From NCBI GenBank assembly GCA_945861065.1, contig CAMASI010000020.1, positions 1 to 50,722 on the forward strand: DNA of 50,722 nucleotides, given 5' to 3'. The notes beneath the pieces are model-generated. The model did no database searches. It worked only from the letters and a program-made list of their open reading frames with translations, and was not told where the DNA came from. The DNA is from Klebsiella pneumoniae (lineage in GTDB: Bacteria > Myxococcota_A > UBA796 > GCA-2862545). Below, one piece after another: positions 42,480 to 50,347 of this stretch (the stretch's first letter is position 1; the number at the start of each line of letters is the position of its first letter). The translations under genes were made by a program, and so were the position numbers.

Positions 42480-42719
42480 GTGACCGACCCGATCCTTTCA
42501 CGTTTGCGCACTCTGGCGGTGGCGCGATTTGGGGAACCGGCCACGCGGCTCGGCGACGATGACGATCTGTTCGAGGGCCTGGGGATCGATAGCTTGGGCG
42601 CACTCGATCTGTTGTCGCGGCTTGAAGAGGCGTTCGGCGTGGAAGTGCCTGACTACGAAATGCAGGGCGTTCACACGCTCGCTGGTCTTGCAGCCTTGGT
42701 GAAACGGCGGGCACGGTGA
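42480..42719 (+). CDS. Acyl carrier protein
   Basis: 79 residues from GTG 42480, 5 bases after korB. The phosphopantetheine site is GIDSLGALDLL (Ser38), preceded by acidic DDDDLFEGL and followed by EEAFGVEVPDYEMQGVHTLAGL. It is too divergent from housekeeping AcpP to be that protein and stands beside an acyl-activating ligase, so it is probably a dedicated carrier. Its stop overlaps the ligase start. Confidence 0.88.
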   Translation: MTDPILSRLRTLAVARFGEPATRLGDDDDLFEGLGIDSLGALDLLSRLEEAFGVEVPDYEMQGVHTLAGLAALVKRRAR

Positions 42720-44392
42720 GTCTATTTGTCGCCGGCGCTACAGACCTCGGTGGTTTGCTCCGGGAAGCGGCGTTGACCTTCAAGACGGAGGTGGCGCTGA
42801 TCGAGGCGAGTCGTCGCCGGGAGGTTTCACGCCGGTCTTACCTCGACGTATGGCGGGAAGGCGCTCGGCTGGCCCGTCGCCTGGCGGACCTCGGGATCGG
42901 GCCGAACGACCGTGTGGCGCTGTGGATGACGAACCAATCCGCGTGGTTGCTCACGGCCTACGCGGTTTTTTATCGCGGTGCCGTGTTGGTCCCGGTCGAT
43001 AGCAAACTCACCGCCGACGAGGCGGCCGCAATCGTCGCCCATAGCGGCGCGAAACTCTTGGTCGCGGAACACGGCTTGTGGCGCCGCGGGTCGTCCTGGC
43101 CGCTCCCTTGTGTGCTTTCTGACGCGCCTCAGGAGGAGGCCGGGCTGCTGCGGTGGGAGGATCTGCCGCTGACCGGGACGGAACCCGAGCCGCGAACCCG
43201 CGAAGACCTGGCCACCATCGTGTACAGCAGTGGGACCGGAGGGCGCGCGAAGGGCTGTATGTTGACCCACGGCGCCTATTTGGCGCAGCTCGAGGGTCTG
43301 CTCGAGTTGTACCCGATGGTGCCGGGTGATCTGTGGTTCAGCATTCTTCCCACGAATCACGCAATCGATTTTCTCTGTGGTTTTATTGGACCATTTGCCT
43401 GCGGCGCGACCGTATTGCATCAACGGGTGCTGCGTCCGGAAACGTTGCGCGCGACGATGGAACGGTATTCGCCCACCCACATGGCGGTCGTTCCGTTGCT
43501 GTTGACGGCGCTCGAAAAATCGATGCGAGAAACCCTGGACGGTGTCGCCGGTTGGCAACGCGCGGTACTGGACGTCGCGGTCGGTGTCAACCGTCGCCTC
43601 ACAGAGTCCGGGTCGCGCCCGTCCTTGTCGCGGAAGCTGCTAGCGCCTCTGCATGCGCCGTTTGGCGGTCGCCTTCAAGTGATGTTTTGCGGCGGCAGCT
43701 TCACGCCCGCGCATTTGGTCGAGGCCTTCGACCGTTTCGGCTTGCCGGTGGTCATCGGCTACGGCTTGACCGAGGCATGCACGGTGGTCACCGTAGGCCG
43801 AACGACGCCGGTGCGAAGCGACACTGTAGGGCTGCCGGTACGCGGTGTCGAGGTACGGATTCACGAGCCGGGCGCTGACGGGGTCGGCGAGGTGTGCGTG
43901 CGCGGGCCCACGCTGATGAAGGGCTACCTCGATGACCCGGAACTCACGGGCGAGGTCCTTCGTGACGGTTGGTTGTGGACCGGCGATTTGGGTTGGTTCG
44001 ACGCGAGCGGCCATCTCCATTTGTGCGGACGGCTCAAGGACCTCATTGTGACGGCAGGAGGGAAGAACGTGTGGCCCGAGGATGTGGAGGGAGCGTTCGC
44101 GAATTCAGGCTGCGACGACGTGGCGGTATTTAGTGAGAACGCACTTTCCGCCAGGCGCTCGATGTTGGACGAGCGACTGATCTTGGTTGTGCGAGCGGAG
44201 AAGGGAGTTGATTCCGTGCTCGGCGCACTCGTCGCGTGCAATCGCCTGTTGCCGGACTACAAGCGTGTGGACCGACTTGTGCGGTGGTCGGGCACATTTC
44301 CGCGCACGGCAACAATGAAGCTAAAACGCACCGAGTTGTTGGCTCAGCTTCGCGCGTCCGGCGCGCTCTCGGGCGCAGAGCCAATGGGATGA
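42716..44392 (+). CDS. AMP-dependent acyl-CoA synthetase or acyl-ACP ligase
   Basis: 558 residues from a GTG. ANL-superfamily motifs: P-loop YSSGTGGRAKG at 170-180, YGLTEACTVVTVG (A5), WTGDLGWFDASGHLHLCGRLKDLIVTAGGKNVWPEDVE (A7-A8 region) and the C-terminal TATMKLKRTEL (A10 Lys). It activates a carboxylic acid as an adenylate and loads CoA or a carrier. Overlap with the ACP gene suggests the ACP is the acceptor. The acid is probably a fatty acid; unproven. Confidence 0.87.
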   Translation: MSLFVAGATDLGGLLREAALTFKTEVALIEASRRREVSRRSYLDVWREGARLARRLADLGIGPNDRVALWMTNQSAWLLTAYAVFYRGAVLVPVDSKLTADEAAAIVAHSGAKLLVAEHGLWRRGSSWPLPCVLSDAPQEEAGLLRWEDLPLTGTEPEPRTREDLATIVYSSGTGGRAKGCMLTHGAYLAQLEGLLELYPMVPGDLWFSILPTNHAIDFLCGFIGPFACGATVLHQRVLRPETLRATMERYSPTHMAVVPLLLTALEKSMRETLDGVAGWQRAVLDVAVGVNRRLTESGSRPSLSRKLLAPLHAPFGGRLQVMFCGGSFTPAHLVEAFDRFGLPVVIGYGLTEACTVVTVGRTTPVRSDTVGLPVRGVEVRIHEPGADGVGEVCVRGPTLMKGYLDDPELTGEVLRDGWLWTGDLGWFDASGHLHLCGRLKDLIVTAGGKNVWPEDVEGAFANSGCDDVAVFSENALSARRSMLDERLILVVRAEKGVDSVLGALVACNRLLPDYKRVDRLVRWSGTFPRTATMKLKRTELLAQLRASGALSGAEPMG

Positions 44393-45618
44393 CGCTTTTG
44401 CCCTCACCGTCGCCGCTTCTGGCCCCCTTGGACCTGCCCTGTGGGGCGACCCTACCCAATCGAATTGCGAAATCCGCAATGAGCGAAGACATGGCCGATC
44501 TGGGAAACACCCCAGGAGACCGGCTTTGCCGCCTGTATAGTCGGTGGGCGCGGAGTGGCGCTGGGCTGTTGCTTTCGGGCAACGTGATGGTGGACCGAAC
44601 GGCGCTGGGTGAGCCCCACAACGTTGTGATGGATGGGGCGAGTGGGTTGGATTCATTTGCCCGTTGGGCGGATGCGGGTCGTGCCGGAGGTGCCCATTTC
44701 TGGCCACAACTCAACCATCCTGGACGGCAGTCGCCGCGGTTTCTCTCGCCAGTGCCCGTGGCCCCGTCTGCCGTACCGCTGGCCCTACCTGGAAAAATAT
44801 TCGCTGCGCCACGCGCGCTGCTCGCCTCAGAGATCGAAGACATTGTCGGTGCGTTTGGCAGGGCCGCGGACAGGTGCAAACGAGCGGGATTTTCGGGCGT
44901 CCAGATCCACGGTGCACACGGGTACCTCGTATCGCAGTTTCTTTCCCCGCTGACCAACCTACGAGACGACGTTTGGGGCGGCGATCCGGTGCGGCGCCGG
45001 CATTTCTTGCTGTCAATCCTGCGCGCCATACGCGCAGAAACGGGTCCGGAGTTTCCGATCGGCGTGAAGCTCAATTCCGCGGATTTTCAGCGAGGCGGGT
45101 TCGACGAGGCGGAATCGATGGACGTGGTTGCTGCCCTGGAGGCAGGCGGGCTAGACTTGCTTGAAATCAGCGGTGGCACGTATGAGAAACCGGCCGTGAC
45201 CGGGACGATTCAAGCGTTGCGCGCGAGTACGGTTGCGCGGGAGGCTTATTTCCTTGAGTATGCGCGCAAAGTGCGTCGAAGGACGAAACTGCCGTTGCTG
45301 CTCACAGGAGGGTTTCGAACGCGGGTCGGCATGGAATCCGCTGTTTCCGAGGGGGCCGTAGACGTGGTAGGTTTGGCTCGGCCGATGGCGCTTGAACCGG
45401 AGTTTCCCTCGCGGTTACTCGCAGGCGCCGTGGAAGAGAGCCGAGTCGAGCCCCGTCGTACGGGGATTAGCACGCTGGACGGTTGGATGGAGATCGCCTG
45501 GTACACCCATCAACTCCATCGCATGGGTTATGGGAAGGAGCCTGCGCCCAATGTCTGGCCGTGGACCATCGTCGCGAAAGCCGGCTGGAGTCTCGTTCGA
45601 GACCGGCTCAGAGGCTAA
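44389..45618 (+). CDS. NADH:flavin oxidoreductase, Old Yellow Enzyme family
   Basis: 409 residues, ATGA overlap. FMN barrel markers: LPNRIAKSAMSEDMAD, HFWPQLNHPGRQSP, the substrate His pair in FSGVQIHGAHGYLVSQFLSPLTNLRDDVWGG, and GVKLNSADFQRGGF. It lacks the C-terminal Fe-S/FAD part of 2,4-dienoyl-CoA reductases, so it is a stand-alone enoate reductase-type enzyme. In this operon it may saturate an acyl chain on the carrier protein (inference). Confidence 0.87.
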   Translation: MTLLPSPSPLLAPLDLPCGATLPNRIAKSAMSEDMADLGNTPGDRLCRLYSRWARSGAGLLLSGNVMVDRTALGEPHNVVMDGASGLDSFARWADAGRAGGAHFWPQLNHPGRQSPRFLSPVPVAPSAVPLALPGKIFAAPRALLASEIEDIVGAFGRAADRCKRAGFSGVQIHGAHGYLVSQFLSPLTNLRDDVWGGDPVRRRHFLLSILRAIRAETGPEFPIGVKLNSADFQRGGFDEAESMDVVAALEAGGLDLLEISGGTYEKPAVTGTIQALRASTVAREAYFLEYARKVRRRTKLPLLLTGGFRTRVGMESAVSEGAVDVVGLARPMALEPEFPSRLLAGAVEESRVEPRRTGISTLDGWMEIAWYTHQLHRMGYGKEPAPNVWPWTIVAKAGWSLVRDRLRG

Positions 45619-45620
45619 GG

Positions 45621-46520
45621 ATGGCGCTTCCTCCCGGACACGGAAAACGCACGCTGGTGATTGTCAATCCTGCGGCGGGAGGGGGCCGCGCAGCCAGGCG
45701 CGCCGAGCCGCTGGTGACGTCGCTGCGAAATCAAGGCGGAGTCGTCACGTGTATCGAGACTTCCGGGCCAGGCGATGCGACACGCCTCGCCCGAGAGGCC
45801 GATGCCGACGTGGTCGTGGCGGCAGGGGGTGACGGGACGTTGCACGAGGTCGTCAATGGCCTCGCGTCTCGGGCCGCCGCGCCCGCCTTGGCCGTCCTTC
45901 CCGTGGGTACGGGAAACTCGTTCGCCCGGGACTTCGGACTGCATATTCCCGAGTCCGCGGTAGCTGCTTTGGTCCGCGGCCAAGCCCGCCCTGTGGACTT
46001 GTTGCGGATCGACCACGCCCTTGGACCTACCTGGTCGATCAACCTCGTGGGTTTTGGCTTTTCAGCGACGGCCGGATCGTTAATGAATCGACGGTTCAAG
46101 GCGCTGGGCGTGGCTGGCTACGTGGCGGCCGTGCTCGGTACACTTGCCCGCTTACAAACACCCGTGATTTCGGCGGCGATAAACGGTCGACCCGCAGACG
46201 CGCGGCCCGTCGTGCTGCTTTGCTTGTGCAACAGTCGGTGCACGGGCGGTACGATGCAGATGGCGCCGGCAGCGGACCCGAGCGACGGCAAGTTGGACGT
46301 CATTCGTGTGGGTCCGATGTCTCGCCTGCGGTTCTTGTCGGCATTTCCACGCATTTTCAGAGGAACCCACGTGCAAATGCCGGAGGTCGAGGCGACGACC
46401 GCGGAGCGCGTCGACTTCTTTCTGGAACAACCCGTTGACGTCATGGTGGATGGCGAGGTGTATTCGCTGCTCGTTCGCACCGTGACAGTGGTCCCCGCGG
46501 CGCTGAGCATGATCGCGTGA
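45621..46520 (+). CDS. Diacylglycerol kinase-family lipid kinase
   Basis: 299 residues. The DAGK catalytic domain shows LVIVNPAAGGGRAARRAEPLV, VVVAAGGDGTLHEVVNGL and AVLPVGTGNSFARDFGL, the ATP-binding GGDGT and GTGNS motifs. The C-terminal half ends LEQPVDVMVDGEVYSLLV, as in YegS/DgkB types. It phosphorylates a lipid alcohol such as diacylglycerol. It precedes a PlsC-type acyltransferase, consistent with phospholipid formation or recycling. Confidence 0.9.
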   Translation: MALPPGHGKRTLVIVNPAAGGGRAARRAEPLVTSLRNQGGVVTCIETSGPGDATRLAREADADVVVAAGGDGTLHEVVNGLASRAAAPALAVLPVGTGNSFARDFGLHIPESAVAALVRGQARPVDLLRIDHALGPTWSINLVGFGFSATAGSLMNRRFKALGVAGYVAAVLGTLARLQTPVISAAINGRPADARPVVLLCLCNSRCTGGTMQMAPAADPSDGKLDVIRVGPMSRLRFLSAFPRIFRGTHVQMPEVEATTAERVDFFLEQPVDVMVDGEVYSLLVRTVTVVPAALSMIA

Positions 46521-47230
46521 ACACCGCCCGCTCCCTTGTCTTGTGGGCTTTGGGGCTGTTGTGGCTCATTCCGATGATGTGCGTGATGCTGGGCCTTGGC
46601 CTGGTGCTGCATCCCCGACGATTCGATGCGTTGTCCCGACTTTATTGTCGCGGCCAGATTTGCGCGACGGGCAGCAAGTGGACCGCGGTGGTTCATCCGG
46701 ACGTGGACCGAAATCGTTCCTATTTTTTCGCGCAGAACCACGTCAATCTGCTCGACCACGTCACGATGTATTCGGCCACGCCACATTTCAAACAGGGCAT
46801 CGAGTTGCGGGAGCATTTCCGAATCCCGGTGTACGGGTGGTTTATGGCGGCGCGTGGAACTATCGCGGTTGAAAGAAGTGCCTCGGGCGCACGCGCGCTG
46901 ATCGAAGCGGTTCGTATCGAGGTGGCGAAGGGTCATAGTCTACTTGGATTTCCCGAGGGTACTCGAACGCTCGATGGACGGGTAGGTCGTTTCCGCAAGG
47001 GGTTGTTCCGCGTCGCGCGAGATGCGGGTCTGCCTGTCGTTCCCGTGGCCGTGGTGGGAATGTACGAAGTCAATCGAAAGGGAAGTTGGGTTCTCACGCC
47101 GGGAAAAGTCACGGTTTATGTCGAGGCCCCCATCGAGACGGCGGGCGTCACGGATGCAAATCTGGACGCGTTGGCGGCTCGGGTGCGGGATGTCATTGCG
47201 GCCCGCGTTGATGCGGAGCGAGCGTCATGA
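46517..47230 (+). CDS. 1-acyl-sn-glycerol-3-phosphate acyltransferase-type protein (PlsC family)
   Basis: 237 residues from a GTG overlapping the kinase stop. An N-terminal membrane helix (SLVLWALGLLWLIPMMCVMLGLGLV) is followed by the acyltransferase box NHVNLLD (His75, Asp80) and the second box FPEGTRT near 145-151, with IPVYGWFMAARGTIAVER between. It acylates lysophosphatidate or a similar lipid at the membrane, using acyl-CoA or acyl-ACP. The dedicated ACP upstream could supply the acyl group. Confidence 0.9.
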   Translation: MNTARSLVLWALGLLWLIPMMCVMLGLGLVLHPRRFDALSRLYCRGQICATGSKWTAVVHPDVDRNRSYFFAQNHVNLLDHVTMYSATPHFKQGIELREHFRIPVYGWFMAARGTIAVERSASGARALIEAVRIEVAKGHSLLGFPEGTRTLDGRVGRFRKGLFRVARDAGLPVVPVAVVGMYEVNRKGSWVLTPGKVTVYVEAPIETAGVTDANLDALAARVRDVIAARVDAERAS

Positions 47231-47847
47231 TCGACGGTCGCACACGTCGTGCCGCGGAAGCCCGGGAGACGCGCCGCAACGCGCTGCTCGCCGCCGCCGT
47301 CCCGGTATTTGCGACGCACGGATACTATGGGACGAGCGTGGACGATCTCGTCGAAGCGGGTGGCGTCGCTCGAGGTACATTTTATTTGTATTTTGACGGA
47401 AAAGAGGCGCTTTTTCGCGAGTTGATCGACGGATTGTTGAGTCGGCTCCGAGCGGCCGTTTTGCCGGTGCGTCGGGAAGAAAGCGCGCCGGACGCTGCCT
47501 CTCAGCTCCATGAGATTCTCCGCAGCTTGCTGTTGACGTTGCAGGCGGACCGTCCTGTCGCTCGCATCCTATTTCGGGAGGCCCTTGTTCACGACGCTGC
47601 GGTGCGGGAACGAATGAGGGCGTTTCAAGACGAAATCCGGGCGTATGTCCGGCATGGATTACGTTTAGGAATTGCAGACGGATTTCTGGCCCAGATGGAT
47701 GTGGATGTAGTTGCAGACTGCGTCGTGGGCACGGTGCAAGCCGTCGTGGTGGCCAGACTTGTGGAGGGGGATGGCCCGTTCGAGGTCGATCGGGTCACTG
47801 ACGCCGTTCTTGGCTATGCCCTCAAAGGCCTTTTGCGCGCACCCTAG
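47227..47847 (+). CDS. TetR-family transcriptional regulator
   Basis: 206 residues, ATGA overlap with the acyltransferase. The N-terminal HTH reads RRNALLAAAVPVFATHGYYGTSVDDLVEAGGVARGTFYLYFDGKEALFREL. The C-terminal ligand domain is divergent. As the last gene of the lipid operon it is likely an autoregulator sensing an acyl compound. It might bind the palindrome at 29837-29856, but no such site precedes its own operon. Its 3' end overlaps the convergent small lipoprotein gene by 26 bases. Confidence 0.9.
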   Translation: MIDGRTRRAAEARETRRNALLAAAVPVFATHGYYGTSVDDLVEAGGVARGTFYLYFDGKEALFRELIDGLLSRLRAAVLPVRREESAPDAASQLHEILRSLLLTLQADRPVARILFREALVHDAAVRERMRAFQDEIRAYVRHGLRLGIADGFLAQMDVDVVADCVVGTVQAVVVARLVEGDGPFEVDRVTDAVLGYALKGLLRAP

Positions 47848-48103
47848 AGCGGTGACCGCTCAGGTTGATGGAAAGTAGCCGCAATGGCGGAACCACCCAG
47901 CGCAGTCGCTCGGGGTCGTAGCGCCGGTAGGGCCCGTCCATGTCCGTGCCGCACTCACACCACTGCTCGCGCCCGCTACGCGACTCAACGTCTCGTAGGA
48001 CGGTGCCTGAAGGACAGGGGAGGTTCTGGGCTCCGGTCGCGATGCCCACTTCGCGGGCGTCGCGGCAGGCGAGCACCAGGAACGCGTACACAGCCGGCCC
48101 CAT
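47822..48103 (-). CDS. Short YwqK/MORN-like lipoprotein, probably a truncated remnant
   Basis: 93 residues. Signal with lipobox LVLAC (Cys13). The mature start, NLPCPSGTVLRDVESRSGREQWCE, followed by GTDMDGPYRRYDP, resembles the N-terminal Cys-containing segment of YwqK/MORN-type antitoxin-repeat lipoproteins in myxobacteria. Such proteins carry several repeats; here only one partial repeat is left and the C-terminus is basic and unlike the family. It likely lost its 3' part; a frameshift could not be placed. Confidence 0.5.
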   Translation of the reverse strand: MGPAVYAFLVLACRDAREVGIATGAQNLPCPSGTVLRDVESRSGREQWCECGTDMDGPYRRYDPERLRWVVPPLRLLSINLSGHRSRVRAKGL

Positions 48104-48129
48104 GAGGCTCCTTCTGCCCTGAATGAAGG

Positions 48130-49473
48130 CTATGGCAGTCCCGCGCCGCCGAGGATCGAAACCCGGCCCTGCTCGCCATACCCCTCGGACGCTCCGGTGG
48201 GCGGAGGATCGAAAAAGTTGTCGTACGGGGCCCCGATGGCGAGGTCGTGTCGACCGTCCCCGTCTGCATCCGCGGAAGCGAGGCTGAAGCCGAACCCGTC
48301 CGACGGGTTCTGTCGACCGATGTAGGTCGCCGCCTCGGTGCCGAGCGCGACCGGGCCTGCAGCGACGGGCCCCAGCCACGCTGAGACGGCGGAACCCGAT
48401 CCCACCGCGAGGTCGTCGTCGCCATCGCCATCGAAGTCGCCTACAGCGAGCGCATCAGCAGGGACGGGCACCGTCGCAAACGAACCAGCGAGGGCGCCGC
48501 CACCGGCGGGAGCGCCGATGTAGACGGTCCCGGCACCGGACGCATCGAAAAGCCCGATGACGAGCTCGGGAAGGCCGTCGGCGTCGAGGTCTCCCGTAGC
48601 GATCGCCGTGACGCTGTCGCCGCTCGTCGACCAGGTCACGGTTGCGACAGCGGGCAGCGACACCGCGCCGACGGCCGCGGGTTCCACCAGGTACACCGAC
48701 TCGGTGCCGCTGTCCGATACCGCCAGTTCCATGGAACCGTCGCCATCCACGTCGAGCGCGCCGACGCGGCGACCTTCTTCGGCCGGCCATGACATGCCGA
48801 GCGTGGAGCCGCCGGTGATCGGGCCGAACACGACCCCTTCGGACGTGCACAGATCAGGCTCGCCGTCGCCGTTCACGTCGCCGCACGCCACCGCTGCGCC
48901 GGCTCCGGTGCCCCAGTCGGCCAGCAGAAACGGCACGTCGAAGGTGGGACCGGGTGCGATCGACCACCGTCCGGTGCCGCGGTCGGCGGTCGGAGTGTCC
49001 GCAACGGCGACATCGTCCTGGCCGTCGCCCGTCACGTCGCCGACAGAGACGACCGCGAAACCGAACCCGTTCTTGTTGAGCGCCAGATCGGGGTCGGTGT
49101 CCGGCCACGCGTCGTCGGTCACGATCGCAGGGACCTCGACCGGTAGCGCGCCATCGCCCCCTTCCGTGACGTAGACGACGTCGTCGATGAACTCACCCGC
49201 CTGCTCAGGCGTGTACGGCACAGAGGGCGCTCCGACGATGAGCCGTCCGTCGCCGAGGAATGCGACCGACCATCCCGCGCGTCCCGACTCCTGGCCCGTC
49301 ATCGTCCCAGACATGTCGATCGTGATCGGCCCGGTCGTCGTCGACGTCGTGGGGGTTGTGGTCCCGGTAGTCGTCGAGGTCGTGACCGTGTGAGAGCCGT
49401 CCGACTTGTCGTCGGGCGTGCCCGTGCCCGTGCATGCCACGACGAGCACGAGCGCGGGCCTAGTGCTCCACAT
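48130..49473 (-). CDS. FG-GAP repeat lipoprotein (beta-propeller)
   Basis: 447 residues from the ATG with GGAGG seven bases upstream; signal MWSTRPALVLVVAC with lipobox VVAC. A Thr/Pro-rich linker (about 25-50) leads to seven repeats with FG-GAP/integrin-alpha-like calcium loops, for example VGDVTGDGQDDVAV, CGDVNGDGEPDL, ALDVDGDGSMELAV, TGDLDADGLPELVI, VGDFDGDGDDDLAV and SADADGDGRHDLAI. This predicts a seven-bladed calcium-binding propeller on the cell surface, perhaps for adhesion. The start overlaps the end of the next gene, so the two are cotranscribed. Confidence 0.87.
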   Translation of the reverse strand: MWSTRPALVLVVACTGTGTPDDKSDGSHTVTTSTTTGTTTPTTSTTTGPITIDMSGTMTGQESGRAGWSVAFLGDGRLIVGAPSVPYTPEQAGEFIDDVVYVTEGGDGALPVEVPAIVTDDAWPDTDPDLALNKNGFGFAVVSVGDVTGDGQDDVAVADTPTADRGTGRWSIAPGPTFDVPFLLADWGTGAGAAVACGDVNGDGEPDLCTSEGVVFGPITGGSTLGMSWPAEEGRRVGALDVDGDGSMELAVSDSGTESVYLVEPAAVGAVSLPAVATVTWSTSGDSVTAIATGDLDADGLPELVIGLFDASGAGTVYIGAPAGGGALAGSFATVPVPADALAVGDFDGDGDDDLAVGSGSAVSAWLGPVAAGPVALGTEAATYIGRQNPSDGFGFSLASADADGDGRHDLAIGAPYDNFFDPPPTGASEGYGEQGRVSILGGAGLP

Positions 49474-50170
49474 GGGACACCTCCGCATCGACCTCGGAGG
49501 TGATCGTGTTCTCCGTAGCGCTGAGGTCCAAGCGATCCAAGGGAAGCGAGTTGTCAGGGCTGGCCGGATCGCCCTGGGACCACCCCCGCGGGCACATGTC
49601 GACGTAGAGGCTCGACAACTTGCCCGGCGTGAGGTCCCACTCCGTCGTGAGGTCCCACAGCATGCGCGTCACGTCGAAGACCGTGGTCCGGTTCTCTTCG
49701 ATCGTCGAGCTTGCGTCTCGCACGCACTGCAAGCCGTCGACGTTGTTGTCGTCGCCGTCCTCGACGTCTTGGAGCCAGTTCTCCGCCGTGACGTAGGAGG
49801 CGAGAGCTGCGTCGCCCGTCATCGTCGGGATTCCCTCGCCGTCGTATGCGCCATCGAGGGTCGTCCCGCCGCGATCGCTGTCGATCACCCCGTCGGAATC
49901 GAAGTCGTGCACCTTGTACTGGACCTGGAACTCGCAGTCGTCCTCGTTCACGCGCGCGTTCCATGCGACCGTTGAGACGAAGTTTCCCCAACCTTCGCGA
50001 AAAGCGGACGCCATGGTCTCCTTGGTGAACTCGCCTCGCTCTGCGGCCGCGAAGATCGTCGTCGGCGCGCCCGGATGGAAGTCGCCGGTGCAGTTGTCCA
50101 TCGGGAAGTCGAGGGCGGGAGGACAGGTTGGACAAGCGCCTTTCGTCCCTCGTCGGCCTCCACGCGCCAC
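49460..50170 (-). pseudogene. Secreted-type protein gene, 5'-truncated with a probable frameshift
   Basis: 237 codons are open from a GTG at 50170, but the protein starts abruptly without a signal and contains paired Cys (ACPTCPPALDFPMDNCTG) and Asp-rich, calcium-loop-like stretches (DFDSDGVIDSDRGG, DVEDGDDNNVDG), as in secreted proteins. Upstream, the second frame between about 50144 and 50300 reads plausibly as coding (GKTVAQRAFEDVAVSRES, then SMSWRVEADEG) and would connect with this frame by one indel near 50143. No start codon is found in it before a stop. Family not recognised. Confidence 0.5.
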
Positions 50171-50347
50171 GACATCGACCCCTCTGCACGCCCGGTCTGT
50201 ACCGGATCCACTGTCGGACGGCCCGCGGTGATGGACTCGCGCGAGACTGCTACGTCTTCAAAGGCGCGCTGAGCTACGGTTTTGCCGTCTCGGACCTATT
50301 CAGGCGCACGAATGCGCGGGGCGCACGCGGTGTGGCCCATCTTCGGG

